NCBI RefSeq assembly: GCF_000585995.1
Contig: NZ_CP007410.1
Location: 1,267,430-1,331,429 of the forward strand
DNA length: 64,000 nucleotides
Source of the DNA: Pseudomonas brassicacearum
GTDB taxonomy: Bacteria; Pseudomonadota; Gammaproteobacteria; Pseudomonadales; Pseudomonadaceae
Direction: 5' to 3'
Shown here: in pieces, positions 9,804-18,284 of the stretch
Numbering within the stretch: the first letter of the stretch is position 1
Layout: each line of letters opens with the position of its first letter
Made by a program: the position numbers and the translations under genes
Notes under the pieces: generated by a model
What the model was told of the DNA's origin: nothing
What the model saw: the letters and a program-made list of their open reading frames with translations, nothing else
The model's database searches: none

Positions 9804-10556
9804 GTGGCTAATTTGCGCGTTGAAGTCATCACATTGTTTCCCGAGATGTTTTCCGCCATCAGCGAGTACGGCATAACCAGCCGCGCGGTGAAACAGGAGC
9901 TGTTGCAGCTCACCTGTTGGAATCCGCGGGACTACACCACGGATCGGCATCACACTGTGGACGATCGCCCGTTTGGCGGTGGTCCGGGCATGGTGATGAA
10001 GATCAAGCCCCTGGAAGACGCTCTGGTTCAGGCCAGGACCGCAGCCGGGGAGGGCGCTAAGGTGATTTACCTGTCGCCCCAAGGCCGCCAGCTGACTCAG
10101 TCGGCGGTACGCGAGCTGGCGAATTCGGATGCATTGATCCTGATTGCCGGCCGTTATGAAGGCATTGACGAGCGTTTCATTGAAGCTCATGTCGATGAAG
10201 AGTGGTCGATTGGCGACTATGTACTGTCTGGCGGCGAGCTGCCGGCGATGGTCCTGATCGATGCGGTTACACGACTGCTGCCCGGAGCTTTAGGGCATGC
10301 AGATTCCGCTGAGGAAGATTCCTTTACGGATGGTCTGCTGGATTGCCCGCACTACACCCGACCGGAGGTGTATGCGGATCAGCGTGTTCCCGACGTGTTG
10401 CTAAGTGGCAACCACGCGCACATCCGGCGTTGGCGTTTACAGCAGTCCCTTGGTCGGACCTATGAACGACGCGCCGATCTTCTGGAAAGCCGCTCGCTTT
10501 CTGGAGAAGAGAAGAAGCTGCTCGAGGAATACATCCGCGAGCGGGACGATAGTTAA
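9804..10556 (+). CDS. trmD: tRNA (guanine-N1-)-methyltransferase TrmD
   Basis: 250 residues of the SPOUT class. It makes m1G37 in tRNAs reading CNN/CGG codons, protecting the reading frame. The knotted SAM-binding core shows [19 protein letters not shown] and the following [10 protein letters not shown] loop. The start is taken as GTG at 9804, which places [12 protein letters not shown] at the N-terminus as in homologues; upstream ATGs at 9738 and 9783 would add residues overlapping rimM. Confidence 0.96.
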   Translation: MANLRVEVITLFPEMFSAISEYGITSRAVKQELLQLTCWNPRDYTTDRHHTVDDRPFGGGPGMVMKIKPLEDALVQARTAAGEGAKVIYLSPQGRQLTQSAVRELANSDALILIAGRYEGIDERFIEAHVDEEWSIGDYVLSGGELPAMVLIDAVTRLLPGALGHADSAEEDSFTDGLLDCPHYTRPEVYADQRVPDVLLSGNHAHIRRWRLQQSLGRTYERRADLLESRSLSGEEKKLLEEYIRERDDS

Positions 10557-10601
10557 CAACGTATCGATGGTGAGTCCGATGACTTGCCTTAGGAGCACAG
10601 C

Positions 10602-10952
10602 ATGACTAACAAAATCATCCTTGCACTCGAAGCAGAGCAGATGACCAAAGAAATCCCTACCTTTGCCCCGGGCGACACCATTGTCGTTCAGGTGAAAGTG
10701 AAGGAAGGCGACCGTTCGCGTCTGCAAGCGTTCGAAGGTGTCGTTATCGCCAAGCGTAACCGTGGCGTGAACAGTGCTTTCACTGTTCGTAAAATCTCCA
10801 ACGGTGTTGGCGTAGAGCGTACTTTCCAGACCTACAGCCCGCAAATCGACAGCATGGCTGTGAAACGTCGCGGTGACGTGCGTAAAGCCAAGCTGTACTA
10901 CCTGCGTGACCTGTCCGGTAAAGCAGCTCGCATCAAGGAAAAACTGGCTTAA
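10602..10952 (+). CDS. rplS: 50S ribosomal protein L19
   Basis: 116 residues, standard size. Located at the 30S-50S interface. Contains [16 protein letters not shown] and [14 protein letters not shown]. Last gene of the operon, preceded by AGGAG and followed within 20 bases by a strong intrinsic terminator. Confidence 0.99.
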
Positions 10953-10968
10953 GTCCAGCTTCCGATGC

Positions 10969-10998
10969 AAAAAAAGCAGCCTGCGGGCTGCTTTTTTG
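10969..10998 (+). terminator. Rho-independent terminator after rplS
   Basis: A-run, AAGCAGCC/GGGCTGCTT stem with a tiny loop, then a T-run. A-rich on the 5' side, so it may also act on the opposite strand. Confidence 0.9.
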
Positions 10999-11084
10999 TT
11001 GCCTGCGATTTGGTCTTTGAGCACCCTGCATGCCTTCATCTTCTATTTCGATGCAGCCCGTGTTCGCATCTTCCATGAGTCTTT

Positions 11085-11981
11085 ATGCCAGCCATCGATC
11101 ATCCGCTGATAGACCAGTTTCTCGACACCTTGTGGCTGGAGAAGGGCCTGTCCGATAACACCCGCGATGCTTACCGCAGCGATCTGGCCCTGTTCAACGG
11201 TTGGCTGCAGGAAAAAGGCCTGGAGCTGGCCAACGCCGGGCGGGAGTTGATCCTCGATCACCTGGCATGGCGTTTGGAGCAGAACTACAAGCCGCGATCC
11301 ACCGCACGGTTTCTCTCTGGTCTACGTGGGTTTTATCGCTATTTGCTGCGGGAAAAGCTGATCGCGGTGGATCCGACCTTGCGGGTGGAAATGCCGCAAT
11401 TGGGCCGTCCGCTGCCCAAGTCCCTGTCGGAAGCCGATGTGGAGGCATTGCTGGCGGCGCCGGACCTCAGCGAAGCCATCGGCCAGCGCGACCGGGCCAT
11501 GCTGGAGGTGTTGTACGCTTGCGGCCTGCGGGTCACCGAGTTGATCAGCCTGACGCTGGAGCAGGTCAACCTGCGCCAGGGCGTGTTGCGAGTGATGGGC
11601 AAGGGCAGCAAGGAACGCCTGGTGCCCATGGGGGAAGAGGCCATCGTCTGGGTCGAGCGCTACATGCGCGATGCCCGCCATGAACTGCTGGGCGGGCGCC
11701 CCAGTGATGTACTGTTCCCAAGCCTGCGCGGCGAGCAGATGACCCGCCAGACTTTCTGGCACCGCATCAAGCACCAGGCCAAGGTGGCCGGGATCGGCAA
11801 GTCCCTCTCGCCCCACACCTTGCGCCATGCCTTCGCCACGCACCTGCTCAATCACGGCGCCGACTTGCGGGTGGTGCAGATGCTGCTGGGCCACAGCGAC
11901 CTGTCCACCACCCAGATCTACACCCATGTGGCCCGGGCGCGGTTGCAGGACTTGCATGCCAAGCATCATCCACGGGGCTGA
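11085..11981 (+). CDS. xerD: Site-specific tyrosine recombinase XerD
   Basis: 298 residues. N-terminal SAM-like core-binding domain (about 1-90) and a C-terminal catalytic domain carrying the tyrosine recombinase residues: Arg in ACGLRVTE, Lys in MGKGSKER, HTLRHAFATH, LGHSDLSTTQ and the nucleophile Tyr in QIYTHV. With XerC it resolves chromosome dimers at dif under FtsK control. The position before dsbC and hom is the conserved Pseudomonas arrangement, so this is XerD rather than an integrase of a mobile element. Confidence 0.97.
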   Translation: MPAIDHPLIDQFLDTLWLEKGLSDNTRDAYRSDLALFNGWLQEKGLELANAGRELILDHLAWRLEQNYKPRSTARFLSGLRGFYRYLLREKLIAVDPTLRVEMPQLGRPLPKSLSEADVEALLAAPDLSEAIGQRDRAMLEVLYACGLRVTELISLTLEQVNLRQGVLRVMGKGSKERLVPMGEEAIVWVERYMRDARHELLGGRPSDVLFPSLRGEQMTRQTFWHRIKHQAKVAGIGKSLSPHTLRHAFATHLLNHGADLRVVQMLLGHSDLSTTQIYTHVARARLQDLHAKHHPRG

Positions 11982-12010
11982 CATCTGCCGCGATGTTGTC
12001 AAAGCTGACG

Positions 12011-12110
12011 CCATCGCGAGCAAGCTCGCTCCCACATTTTGGAACTGTGCCGGGCCGCAATTGTGCGTCCACCACAAATCCCTGTGGGAGCGAGCTTGCT
12101 CGCGATGACG
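12011..12110. repeat. REP pair, family A (CGAGCTTGC subtype)
   Basis: Inverted copies at about 12013-12036 and 12081-12107, with GTGGGAG ends facing inwards. It occupies most of the roughly 300-base gap between xerD and dsbC; the remainder must carry the dsbC promoter. Confidence 0.9.
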
Positions 12111-12281
12111 GCGTGTCAGCCGACATCAATCCTGTGTGTGCTTACAAAACGTCGTGCGTCAGCGGCATTCGGCCACGCAGCCCTTATGTGGTAGGCTTTG
12201 CCGGTTTGCACAGTGGGCGGCCGGAACCCGAATCTGCGGGTCGGCGTTTCCCCGTCCCATTTGTTCGCCTCAGGAGTCCCC

Positions 12282-13013
12282 ATGCGTTTGATCCAGATGT
12301 TCACCGCCGCCGCCATTGCGTTGGCCAGTACCTTTGCCATCGCCGACGACGCGGCCGACAAGGCTATCCGCAAGAGCCTGGAAAACCTTCAGCTCGAAGT
12401 GCCGATCGAAACCATCTCCGCCAGCCCCATGTCCGGTCTGTACGAGGTCAAGCTCAAGGGCAGCCGCGTGCTTTACGCCAGCGCCGATGGCCAGTACATC
12501 GTCCAGGGCAACCTGTTCGAGCTCAAGGACGGCAAGCCGGTCAACCTCACCGAGATCACCGAGCGCCAGGGCATTTCCAAACTGATCAACGGCATTCCGG
12601 TTGCCGAAACCGTGGTTTACCCTGCGGTGGGTGAAACCAAGTCCCACATCACGGTATTTACCGACACCACCTGCCCGTATTGCCACAAGCTCCATGCCGA
12701 AGTACCGGAGCTGAACAAGCGCGGTATCGAAGTGCGTTACGTCGCGTTCCCGCGCCAGGGCCTGGGCTCGCCGGGTGACGAACAGTTGCAGGCGGTCTGG
12801 TGTTCCAAGGACAAGAAAGCGGCCATGGACAAGATGGTCGACGGCAAGGAAATCAAGGCCGCCAAGTGCGAGAACCCGGTTTCCAAGCAGTTCGCCCTCG
12901 GACAGTCAATAGGTGTGAACGGGACGCCAGCGATTGTTTTGGCGGACGGTCAGGTAATTCCGGGCTACCAGCCGGCGCCACAAGTCGCCAAACTGGCCCT
13001 TGGCGCGAAATGA
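12282..13013 (+). CDS. dsbC: Periplasmic thiol:disulfide isomerase DsbC
   Basis: 243 residues. Signal peptide (about 1-21, cleavage after AIA), N-terminal dimerisation domain, linker, and thioredoxin fold with the active site TTCPYCHK and the cis-Pro loop NGTPAIV. A second cysteine pair (VWCSKD, AAKCEN) is probably structural. It reshuffles wrong disulfides in the periplasm and is kept reduced by DsbD. The active-site dipeptide is Pro-Tyr, whereas E. coli DsbC has Gly-Tyr. Start at MRLIQMF with AGGAG 6-10 bases upstream. Confidence 0.95.
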   Translation: MRLIQMFTAAAIALASTFAIADDAADKAIRKSLENLQLEVPIETISASPMSGLYEVKLKGSRVLYASADGQYIVQGNLFELKDGKPVNLTEITERQGISKLINGIPVAETVVYPAVGETKSHITVFTDTTCPYCHKLHAEVPELNKRGIEVRYVAFPRQGLGSPGDEQLQAVWCSKDKKAAMDKMVDGKEIKAAKCENPVSKQFALGQSIGVNGTPAIVLADGQVIPGYQPAPQVAKLALGAK

Positions 13014-13149
13014 AATGAGCATGGGCGGTCAGTTTCTGAAGATCTCGGCTCGGCGAAACCTTCGTCGGGCCGTTAAACACTAGGTCGCGTTACTGCGTGG
13101 CTGTATTTCACGGCCGACCTTGCGTCGGCCGTTTCATGGGGAGTCAAGA

Positions 13150-14454
13150 GTGAATCCGGTCAAAGTAGGCATCTGTGGGTTAGGTACCGTCGGTGGCGGC
13201 ACCTTCAACGTACTTCAGCGCAACGCCGAGGAGATTTCTCGGCGTGCCGGGCGTGGAATCGAAGTGGCACAAATTGCCATGCGCACGCCAAAGCCTCAGT
13301 TCCAGACGACCGGTATTGCGATTACCAACGATGTCTTCGAAGTGGCCACGAACCCTGAGATCGACATCGTCATAGAGCTGATGGGCGGCTATACCGTTGC
13401 CCGCGAGCTGGTACTCAAGGCCATCGAGAATGGCAAGCATGTGGTCACCGCGAACAAGGCGCTTATCGCTGTTCACGGTAATGAGATTTTCGCCAAGGCT
13501 CGCGAGAAGGGCGTGATCGTTGCGTTCGAAGCCGCCGTGGCCGGTGGTATTCCAGTGATCAAGGCGATCCGTGAAGGCCTGTCCGCCAACCGCATCAATT
13601 GGGTGGCCGGGATCATCAACGGCACCGGTAACTTCATCCTGACCGAAATGCGCGAGAAGGGTCGCACCTTCGAAGACGTGCTCGCCGAAGCCCAGGCCCT
13701 GGGTTATGCCGAGGCCGATCCGACCTTCGACGTGGAAGGCATCGACGCGGCGCACAAGCTGACCATCCTGGCGTCCATCGCCTTCGGTATTCCGCTGCAG
13801 TTCGACAAGGCCTACACCGAAGGCATCACCAAGCTGACCACCGCTGACGTGAACTACGCCGAAGCCTTGGGCTACCGCATCAAGCACCTGGGTGTGGCTC
13901 GCAGCACCGCCAGCGGCATCGAGCTGCGCGTGCACCCGACGCTGATCCCGGCCGACCGCCTGATCGCCAACGTCAACGGCGTGATGAACGCGGTGATGGT
14001 CAATGGCGATGCCGCCGGCTCGACCCTGTTCTATGGCGCCGGTGCCGGCATGGAGCCGACGGCCTCCTCGGTGGTGGCCGACCTGGTGGATGTGGTTCGC
14101 GCCATGACCTCCGATCCGGAAAACCGTGTGCCGCACCTGGCTTTCCAGCCGGACTCGTTGTCGGATCATCCGATTCTGCCGATCGAAGCATGCGAAAGTG
14201 CCTACTACCTGCGTATCCAGGCCAAGGACCATCCGGGCGTCCTGGCCCAGGTGGCGAGCATTCTTTCGGAGCGTGGCATCAACATCGAGTCGATCATGCA
14301 GAAGGAAGTCGAGGAGCACGATGGCCTGGTGCCGATGATCCTGCTGACCCACCGTGTGGTTGAGCAGCGCATCAATGATGCGATCACTGCGCTGGAGGCC
14401 CTGCAGGGCGTCGTGGGTCCGGTGGTCCGTATCCGCGTTGAACATTTGAACTAA
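13150..14454 (+). CDS. hom: Homoserine dehydrogenase
   Basis: 434 residues. N-terminal NAD(P) Rossmann motif GLGTVGGGTF, catalytic domain with VTANKALIA and AGIINGTGN and the lysine/aspartate region around EADPTFDVEGIDAAHK, and a C-terminal ACT domain (about 355-434) for threonine feedback. It converts aspartate semialdehyde to homoserine. The start is GTG at 13150. Followed by thrC, giving two steps of threonine synthesis together. Confidence 0.97.
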   Translation: MNPVKVGICGLGTVGGGTFNVLQRNAEEISRRAGRGIEVAQIAMRTPKPQFQTTGIAITNDVFEVATNPEIDIVIELMGGYTVARELVLKAIENGKHVVTANKALIAVHGNEIFAKAREKGVIVAFEAAVAGGIPVIKAIREGLSANRINWVAGIINGTGNFILTEMREKGRTFEDVLAEAQALGYAEADPTFDVEGIDAAHKLTILASIAFGIPLQFDKAYTEGITKLTTADVNYAEALGYRIKHLGVARSTASGIELRVHPTLIPADRLIANVNGVMNAVMVNGDAAGSTLFYGAGAGMEPTASSVVADLVDVVRAMTSDPENRVPHLAFQPDSLSDHPILPIEACESAYYLRIQAKDHPGVLAQVASILSERGINIESIMQKEVEEHDGLVPMILLTHRVVEQRINDAITALEALQGVVGPVVRIRVEHLN

Positions 14455-14455
14455 A

Positions 14456-14538
14456 GCAGCTACAAGCGGCTAGCTGCAAGCGACACGTCAAGAGCAGCCC
14501 CGCTTTTACTTGTCGCTTGTGGCTTACAGCTCGCAGCT
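14456..14538. repeat. Inverted repeat between hom and thrC (different REP type)
   Basis: GCAAGCGACA (14476-14485) is mirrored by TGTCGCTTGT (14511-14520), with flanking AGCTGC/GCAGCT pieces. It is unlike the two REP families seen elsewhere in the window. It lies in the middle of a probable hom-thrC operon, where it could stabilise or separate the transcripts. Confidence 0.65.
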
Positions 14539-14558
14539 CAAACCGAAGGTTTGCCCTT

Positions 14559-15968
14559 ATGCGCTATATCAGCACCCGCGGCCAGGCACCGGCCCTGAAT
14601 TTCGAAGATGTCCTGCTGGCCGGCCTGGCCACGGACGGCGGCCTCTATGTGCCGGAAAGCCTGCCGCGTTTCACCCAGGAAGAAATTGCCTCCTGGGCCG
14701 GCCTGCCGTATCACGAGTTGGCCTTCCGGGTGATGCGCCCGTTCGTCACCGGCAGCATCCCGGACGCCGACTTCAAGAAGATTCTGGAAGAGACCTACGG
14801 CGTCTTTTCCCACAACGCCATCGCACCGCTGCGTCAGCTCAACGGTAACGAATGGGTGATGGAGCTGTTCCACGGCCCGACCCTGGCATTCAAGGACTTC
14901 GCCCTGCAACTGCTCGGTCGCCTGCTGGACTATGTGTTGCAAAAGCGTGGCGAGCGTGTGGTCATTGTCGGTGCCACCTCCGGCGACACCGGTTCGGCCG
15001 CCATCGAAGGCTGCAAGCATTGCGAGAACGTCGACATTTTCATCCTGCACCCGCACAACCGTGTCTCGGAAGTGCAGCGTCGGCAGATGACGACGATTTT
15101 CGGCGATAACATCCACAACATCGCCATCGAAGGCAACTTCGATGACTGCCAGGAGATGGTCAAGGCCAGTTTTGCCGACCAGAGTTTCCTCAAGGGCACG
15201 CGGCTGGTGGCGGTGAACTCGATCAACTGGGCGCGGATCATGGCCCAGATCGTTTATTACTTCCACGCGGCCCTGCAATTGGGTGGCCCGGCCCGTTCCG
15301 TGTCGTTCTCGGTGCCTACCGGCAACTTCGGCGATATTTTCGCCGGTTACCTGGCGCGCAACATGGGGCTGCCGATCAATCAATTGATCGTCGCCACCAA
15401 TCGCAACGACATCCTGCATCGCTTCATGAGCGGTAACCAGTACGTCAAGGAAACCCTGCACGCCACGCTGTCGCCGTCCATGGACATCATGGTGTCGTCG
15501 AACTTCGAGCGCCTGTTGTTCGACCTTCACGGTCGCAATGGCGCGGCGATTGCCGGCCTGATGGACAGCTTCCGGCAGGGCGGCGGTTTCAGCGTCGAGC
15601 CTGAGCGCTGGACCGAAGCCCGCAAGCTGTTCGACTCCCTGGCGGTGGACGATGCGCAAACCTGCGAAACCATTGCCGAAGTGTTTGCGCAGAGCGGTGA
15701 ATTGCTCGATCCGCACACCGCTATCGGCGTGAAAGCCGCCCGTGAGTGCCGTCGCAGCCTGGATATTCCGATGGTGATCCTGGGCACCGCGCATCCGGTT
15801 AAGTTTCCGGAAGCGGTGCAGAAGGCGGGCGTAGGAAAAGCGCTTGAGCTACCTGCACATCTTTCTGATTTGTTTGAGCGAGATGAGCGTTGCACTGTGT
15901 TGCCTAATGACCTGAAAGCCGTGCAAGCCTTTGTCAGCCAGCATGGCAACCGCGGCAAGCCACTTTAA
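14559..15968 (+). CDS. thrC: Threonine synthase
   Basis: 469 residues, PLP-dependent. It converts O-phosphohomoserine to threonine. The N-terminal text MRYISTRG is typical of the long (E. coli-like) class; the PLP lysine is in TLAFKDFALQ, and the phosphate-binding segment in GATSGDTGSAA. Start chosen at the first Met after the repeat. Terminated by a clear hairpin. Confidence 0.97.
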   Translation: MRYISTRGQAPALNFEDVLLAGLATDGGLYVPESLPRFTQEEIASWAGLPYHELAFRVMRPFVTGSIPDADFKKILEETYGVFSHNAIAPLRQLNGNEWVMELFHGPTLAFKDFALQLLGRLLDYVLQKRGERVVIVGATSGDTGSAAIEGCKHCENVDIFILHPHNRVSEVQRRQMTTIFGDNIHNIAIEGNFDDCQEMVKASFADQSFLKGTRLVAVNSINWARIMAQIVYYFHAALQLGGPARSVSFSVPTGNFGDIFAGYLARNMGLPINQLIVATNRNDILHRFMSGNQYVKETLHATLSPSMDIMVSSNFERLLFDLHGRNGAAIAGLMDSFRQGGGFSVEPERWTEARKLFDSLAVDDAQTCETIAEVFAQSGELLDPHTAIGVKAARECRRSLDIPMVILGTAHPVKFPEAVQKAGVGKALELPAHLSDLFERDERCTVLPNDLKAVQAFVSQHGNRGKPL

Positions 15969-15991
15969 CCGCTGAAACCTGTCACATTTTG

Positions 15992-16020
15992 AAGCCCGTC
16001 TCCTGACGGGCTTTCTTGTT
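15992..16020 (+). terminator. Rho-independent terminator after thrC
   Basis: AGCCCGTC/GACGGGCT stem with a TCCT loop, followed by TTCTTGTTT. Confidence 0.85.
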
Positions 16021-16088
16021 TCTGCATGCCAAACTGGCCGGGTTTTCGCCCTTGGAGGGACGGGCGAGTCATCTCGAAGGAAATGCAG

Positions 16089-17459
16089 ATGTTGTTTTTT
16101 ACCAAAGGAAAACCAGCGCTGGGCTGGGTGATGGGCCTGGTCCTGTTGTACTGGGGACAGGGGGGCAATGCGGCACAATTGGCGACCTTCGAAGCGCCGC
16201 CGCTCGACCCTGGCGAGCGACTGGTGCTGGATGCGCAGGAATTGAAGTGGATCAAGGAGAACCCGCGGGTCATCGTCGCTTCGATGCAGTTTCCGCTGTA
16301 CCTGTTCAAGAATGAACTGGGGCAGTGGGACGGGCTGAACCATGAAATTCTCCAGCGCATTGCGCAAATGACCGGGCTTGAATTCGTGCATCGCGAGTCG
16401 TTCTCCCCGGGGCAGTTGCTGACGATGCTGGAGAATGGCGAGGCTGATATGACGACTCTCCTGGCGATGAACGATGAACGCCGGGATTTCCTCAGTTTCA
16501 GCCATGCGTTTGGCGGTTCCGGCTGGGTGTTCGTCGGCCGTGACGGGGAGTCGGTACTCCATTCGCTGAAGCAGTTGGAGGGCAAGGTCCTGGCGTTGCC
16601 GGCACGGCATGCCTTGGAGACGGAAATCAGGCGCGACTACCCGGCCATCGAATTGCGCACGACCAAGACGTATGGGGAGGCGCGGGCGCTGGTGGAGAGT
16701 CGGGAGGCCTACGCCACCATTGAAAATGAAACGGGGGTGCATCTGTATCCGGCTGGGCAGTTGCAGGTAGGAAGTGGCCTTGAGGGCAAGTGGGAACCGG
16801 ACTACCTGGCGGTGCGCCAAGACCTGACTCCGTTGCTCGGTATCTTGAATAAAGCACTGGAAGTCTTCCCGGCCGAGGACATGCGCGCCCTGCGCGCCAA
16901 GTGGATGGCGGGTATTGCCCCCATCCAGGCGCCATCGATCTGGTTGCGTATGTCCCGTTGGGGCTACTGGTGCGTGACCGTGGTCGTGTTGTTCGGCTTC
17001 CTGTCCCTGTTGTGGAACCGTCGCCTGAAGATACAGATCGATCAGCGCCTCAAGGCCGAAGCGGTCCTCAAGGACCAGTTGGTGCTCCAGAGAGCCCTGA
17101 TGGATGCCATTCCCGATCCGATTTTCATCCGTGATCTCGAAGGGCGCCTGGTCATGTGCAACAAGAGTTACGAAGACCAGCTGGCGACGCGCTTCGAAAA
17201 GCTGCGGGGCAGGCGGCTGACGGACTCCCCGACGTTCCCGCCGGCCACCGCCGAGCTGCTGCATGGGGAGGTGATGGAGCAGTTGCGAACCGGCCAGTCC
17301 CGATTCGTCGACCGTCAGTTGATGTTCAGCGGCGGATTGCGGGAAATCTACCACTGGTCGGTGCCCTTCTACGGAGCCGATGGGCAGTTGCGCGGAATCC
17401 TGGGCGGATGGATCGATGTCGGGCGCCGCTGGAGCCGCACCGACAAGCTCTTCGCTTGA
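16089..17459 (+). CDS. BvgS-like periplasmic receptor with PAS domain, lacking a kinase module
   Basis: 456 residues. A signal/anchor segment (about 10-30) is followed by a periplasmic solute-binding domain (SBP_bac_3 type, about 50-280), a single membrane helix (about 295-315, WCVTVVVLFGFLSLLW) and a PAS domain (about 335-445, beginning ALMDAIPDPIFIRDLEGR). This is the order of BvgS-type sensor kinases, but the frame stops right after the PAS, where a kinase linker and His box would be expected. No kinase motif follows in any frame before the next gene. Start at 16089 because AAGGA is 7 bases upstream. It may be a truncated kinase or a stand-alone receptor working with another kinase. Confidence 0.75.
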   Translation: MLFFTKGKPALGWVMGLVLLYWGQGGNAAQLATFEAPPLDPGERLVLDAQELKWIKENPRVIVASMQFPLYLFKNELGQWDGLNHEILQRIAQMTGLEFVHRESFSPGQLLTMLENGEADMTTLLAMNDERRDFLSFSHAFGGSGWVFVGRDGESVLHSLKQLEGKVLALPARHALETEIRRDYPAIELRTTKTYGEARALVESREAYATIENETGVHLYPAGQLQVGSGLEGKWEPDYLAVRQDLTPLLGILNKALEVFPAEDMRALRAKWMAGIAPIQAPSIWLRMSRWGYWCVTVVVLFGFLSLLWNRRLKIQIDQRLKAEAVLKDQLVLQRALMDAIPDPIFIRDLEGRLVMCNKSYEDQLATRFEKLRGRRLTDSPTFPPATAELLHGEVMEQLRTGQSRFVDRQLMFSGGLREIYHWSVPFYGADGQLRGILGGWIDVGRRWSRTDKLFA

Positions 17460-17645
17460 ATAAGACCGGTCGCGACGAAAATGGCTTCAAGTGAAGATTG
17501 TTGTTTCCCTGTCATATTGGACGCGCATGCTCGGTTGAACAGGTTTGAGGCGCGCCGGTTCGGTGCGCTGGCGAACTTTCTGCTGTGGCCCAGGGTCACT
17601 TACTGTGAACATGCAGTTGTTTTCGGACTATTGAAGGGTGAGCGA

Positions 17646-17933
17646 ATGGAAAGTATCAGCCTATTGCTAGGTGAGGCTTTGAGCCCGTATCAGGTCACGC
17701 TGACTCCCTTCGGCGCCAAGGGCGAATGCCTGGTGACGTTGAAGAATACCGTGGGGAGCATCATGGTCGAGCGGGTGTTCAACCAGGCTCAATTGACCGA
17801 CAAGCGCCAATTGACGGACGTGGTCGATGGCTTGCATCGCGATGTACTGATTGCCGAGGGCCGCCTGGAGCCCTGTGTGATTGCGGCGCTGCGTAATCTG
17901 GCGCGCCACAAGGCGATGGCCATCCCGAATTGA
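17646..17933 (+). CDS. DUF3509 domain protein
   Basis: 95-residue cytoplasmic protein that I recognise as a DUF3509 member, a family largely restricted to Pseudomonas; function unknown. Start at MESISLLL with GAAGGGTG 5 bases upstream; the longer frame from 17481 has no ribosome site. Followed by a good terminator, so it is a single-gene unit. Confidence 0.8.
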   Translation: MESISLLLGEALSPYQVTLTPFGAKGECLVTLKNTVGSIMVERVFNQAQLTDKRQLTDVVDGLHRDVLIAEGRLEPCVIAALRNLARHKAMAIPN

Positions 17934-18051
17934 ACGATATTTTGTGGGAACCTTCTTACGTCCCGGTGAGTCAGACCTTTTACCAGCAAGAGCGAGCATT
18001 GTGCTCCGGTGCTTGTCGCTTGTTGTACTGACCTCAAATATGGTCACGTTT

Positions 18052-18091
18052 AACCCCGAGTCGTCTCCCCACTTCTCGGGGTTTCTTTTTG
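18052..18091 (+). terminator. Rho-independent terminator after the DUF3509 gene
   Basis: AACCCCGAG/CTCGGGGTT stem with a 14-base loop, then TTCTTTTTG. Confidence 0.85.
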
Positions 18092-18142
18092 TCTGGCGTT
18101 CAAGGTTTTTAGCCCGCTCTGCTACTGAGCAGCGCTGAACCC

Positions 18143-18233
18143 TTGTGGGAGCGAGCTTGCTCGCGATTGCGGTGTGCCAGTCAGTATCAGTCGACTGAAC
18201 CGACGCCATCGCGAGCCAAGCTCGCTCCCACAG
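18143..18233. repeat. REP pair, family A
   Basis: GTGGGAG ends face outwards. The right arm has one extra C (GCGAGCCAAGC), so its hairpin is imperfect. Between convergent genes. Confidence 0.9.
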
Positions 18234-18284
18234 TTGATCTTCAGTGACAGCGATTTTCCTTCGCGGCAGATCCCCTGTGACGCG

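Larger units (their letters stand above)
17934..18284. other. Convergent intergenic region
   Basis: 351 bases between the DUF3509 gene and the 3' end of the CoA-transferase gene. It holds a terminator and a REP pair; nothing else seen. Confidence 0.7.

Noticed and set aside
11085..11981. Tyrosine recombinase as evidence for a mobile island
   Set aside because: Sequence and neighbours identify XerD, a core chromosome-dimer resolution enzyme.
17481..17645. Extended N-terminus for the DUF3509 protein
   Set aside because: The internal ATG at 17646 has a good ribosome site and begins the conserved domain; the extension has no homology.
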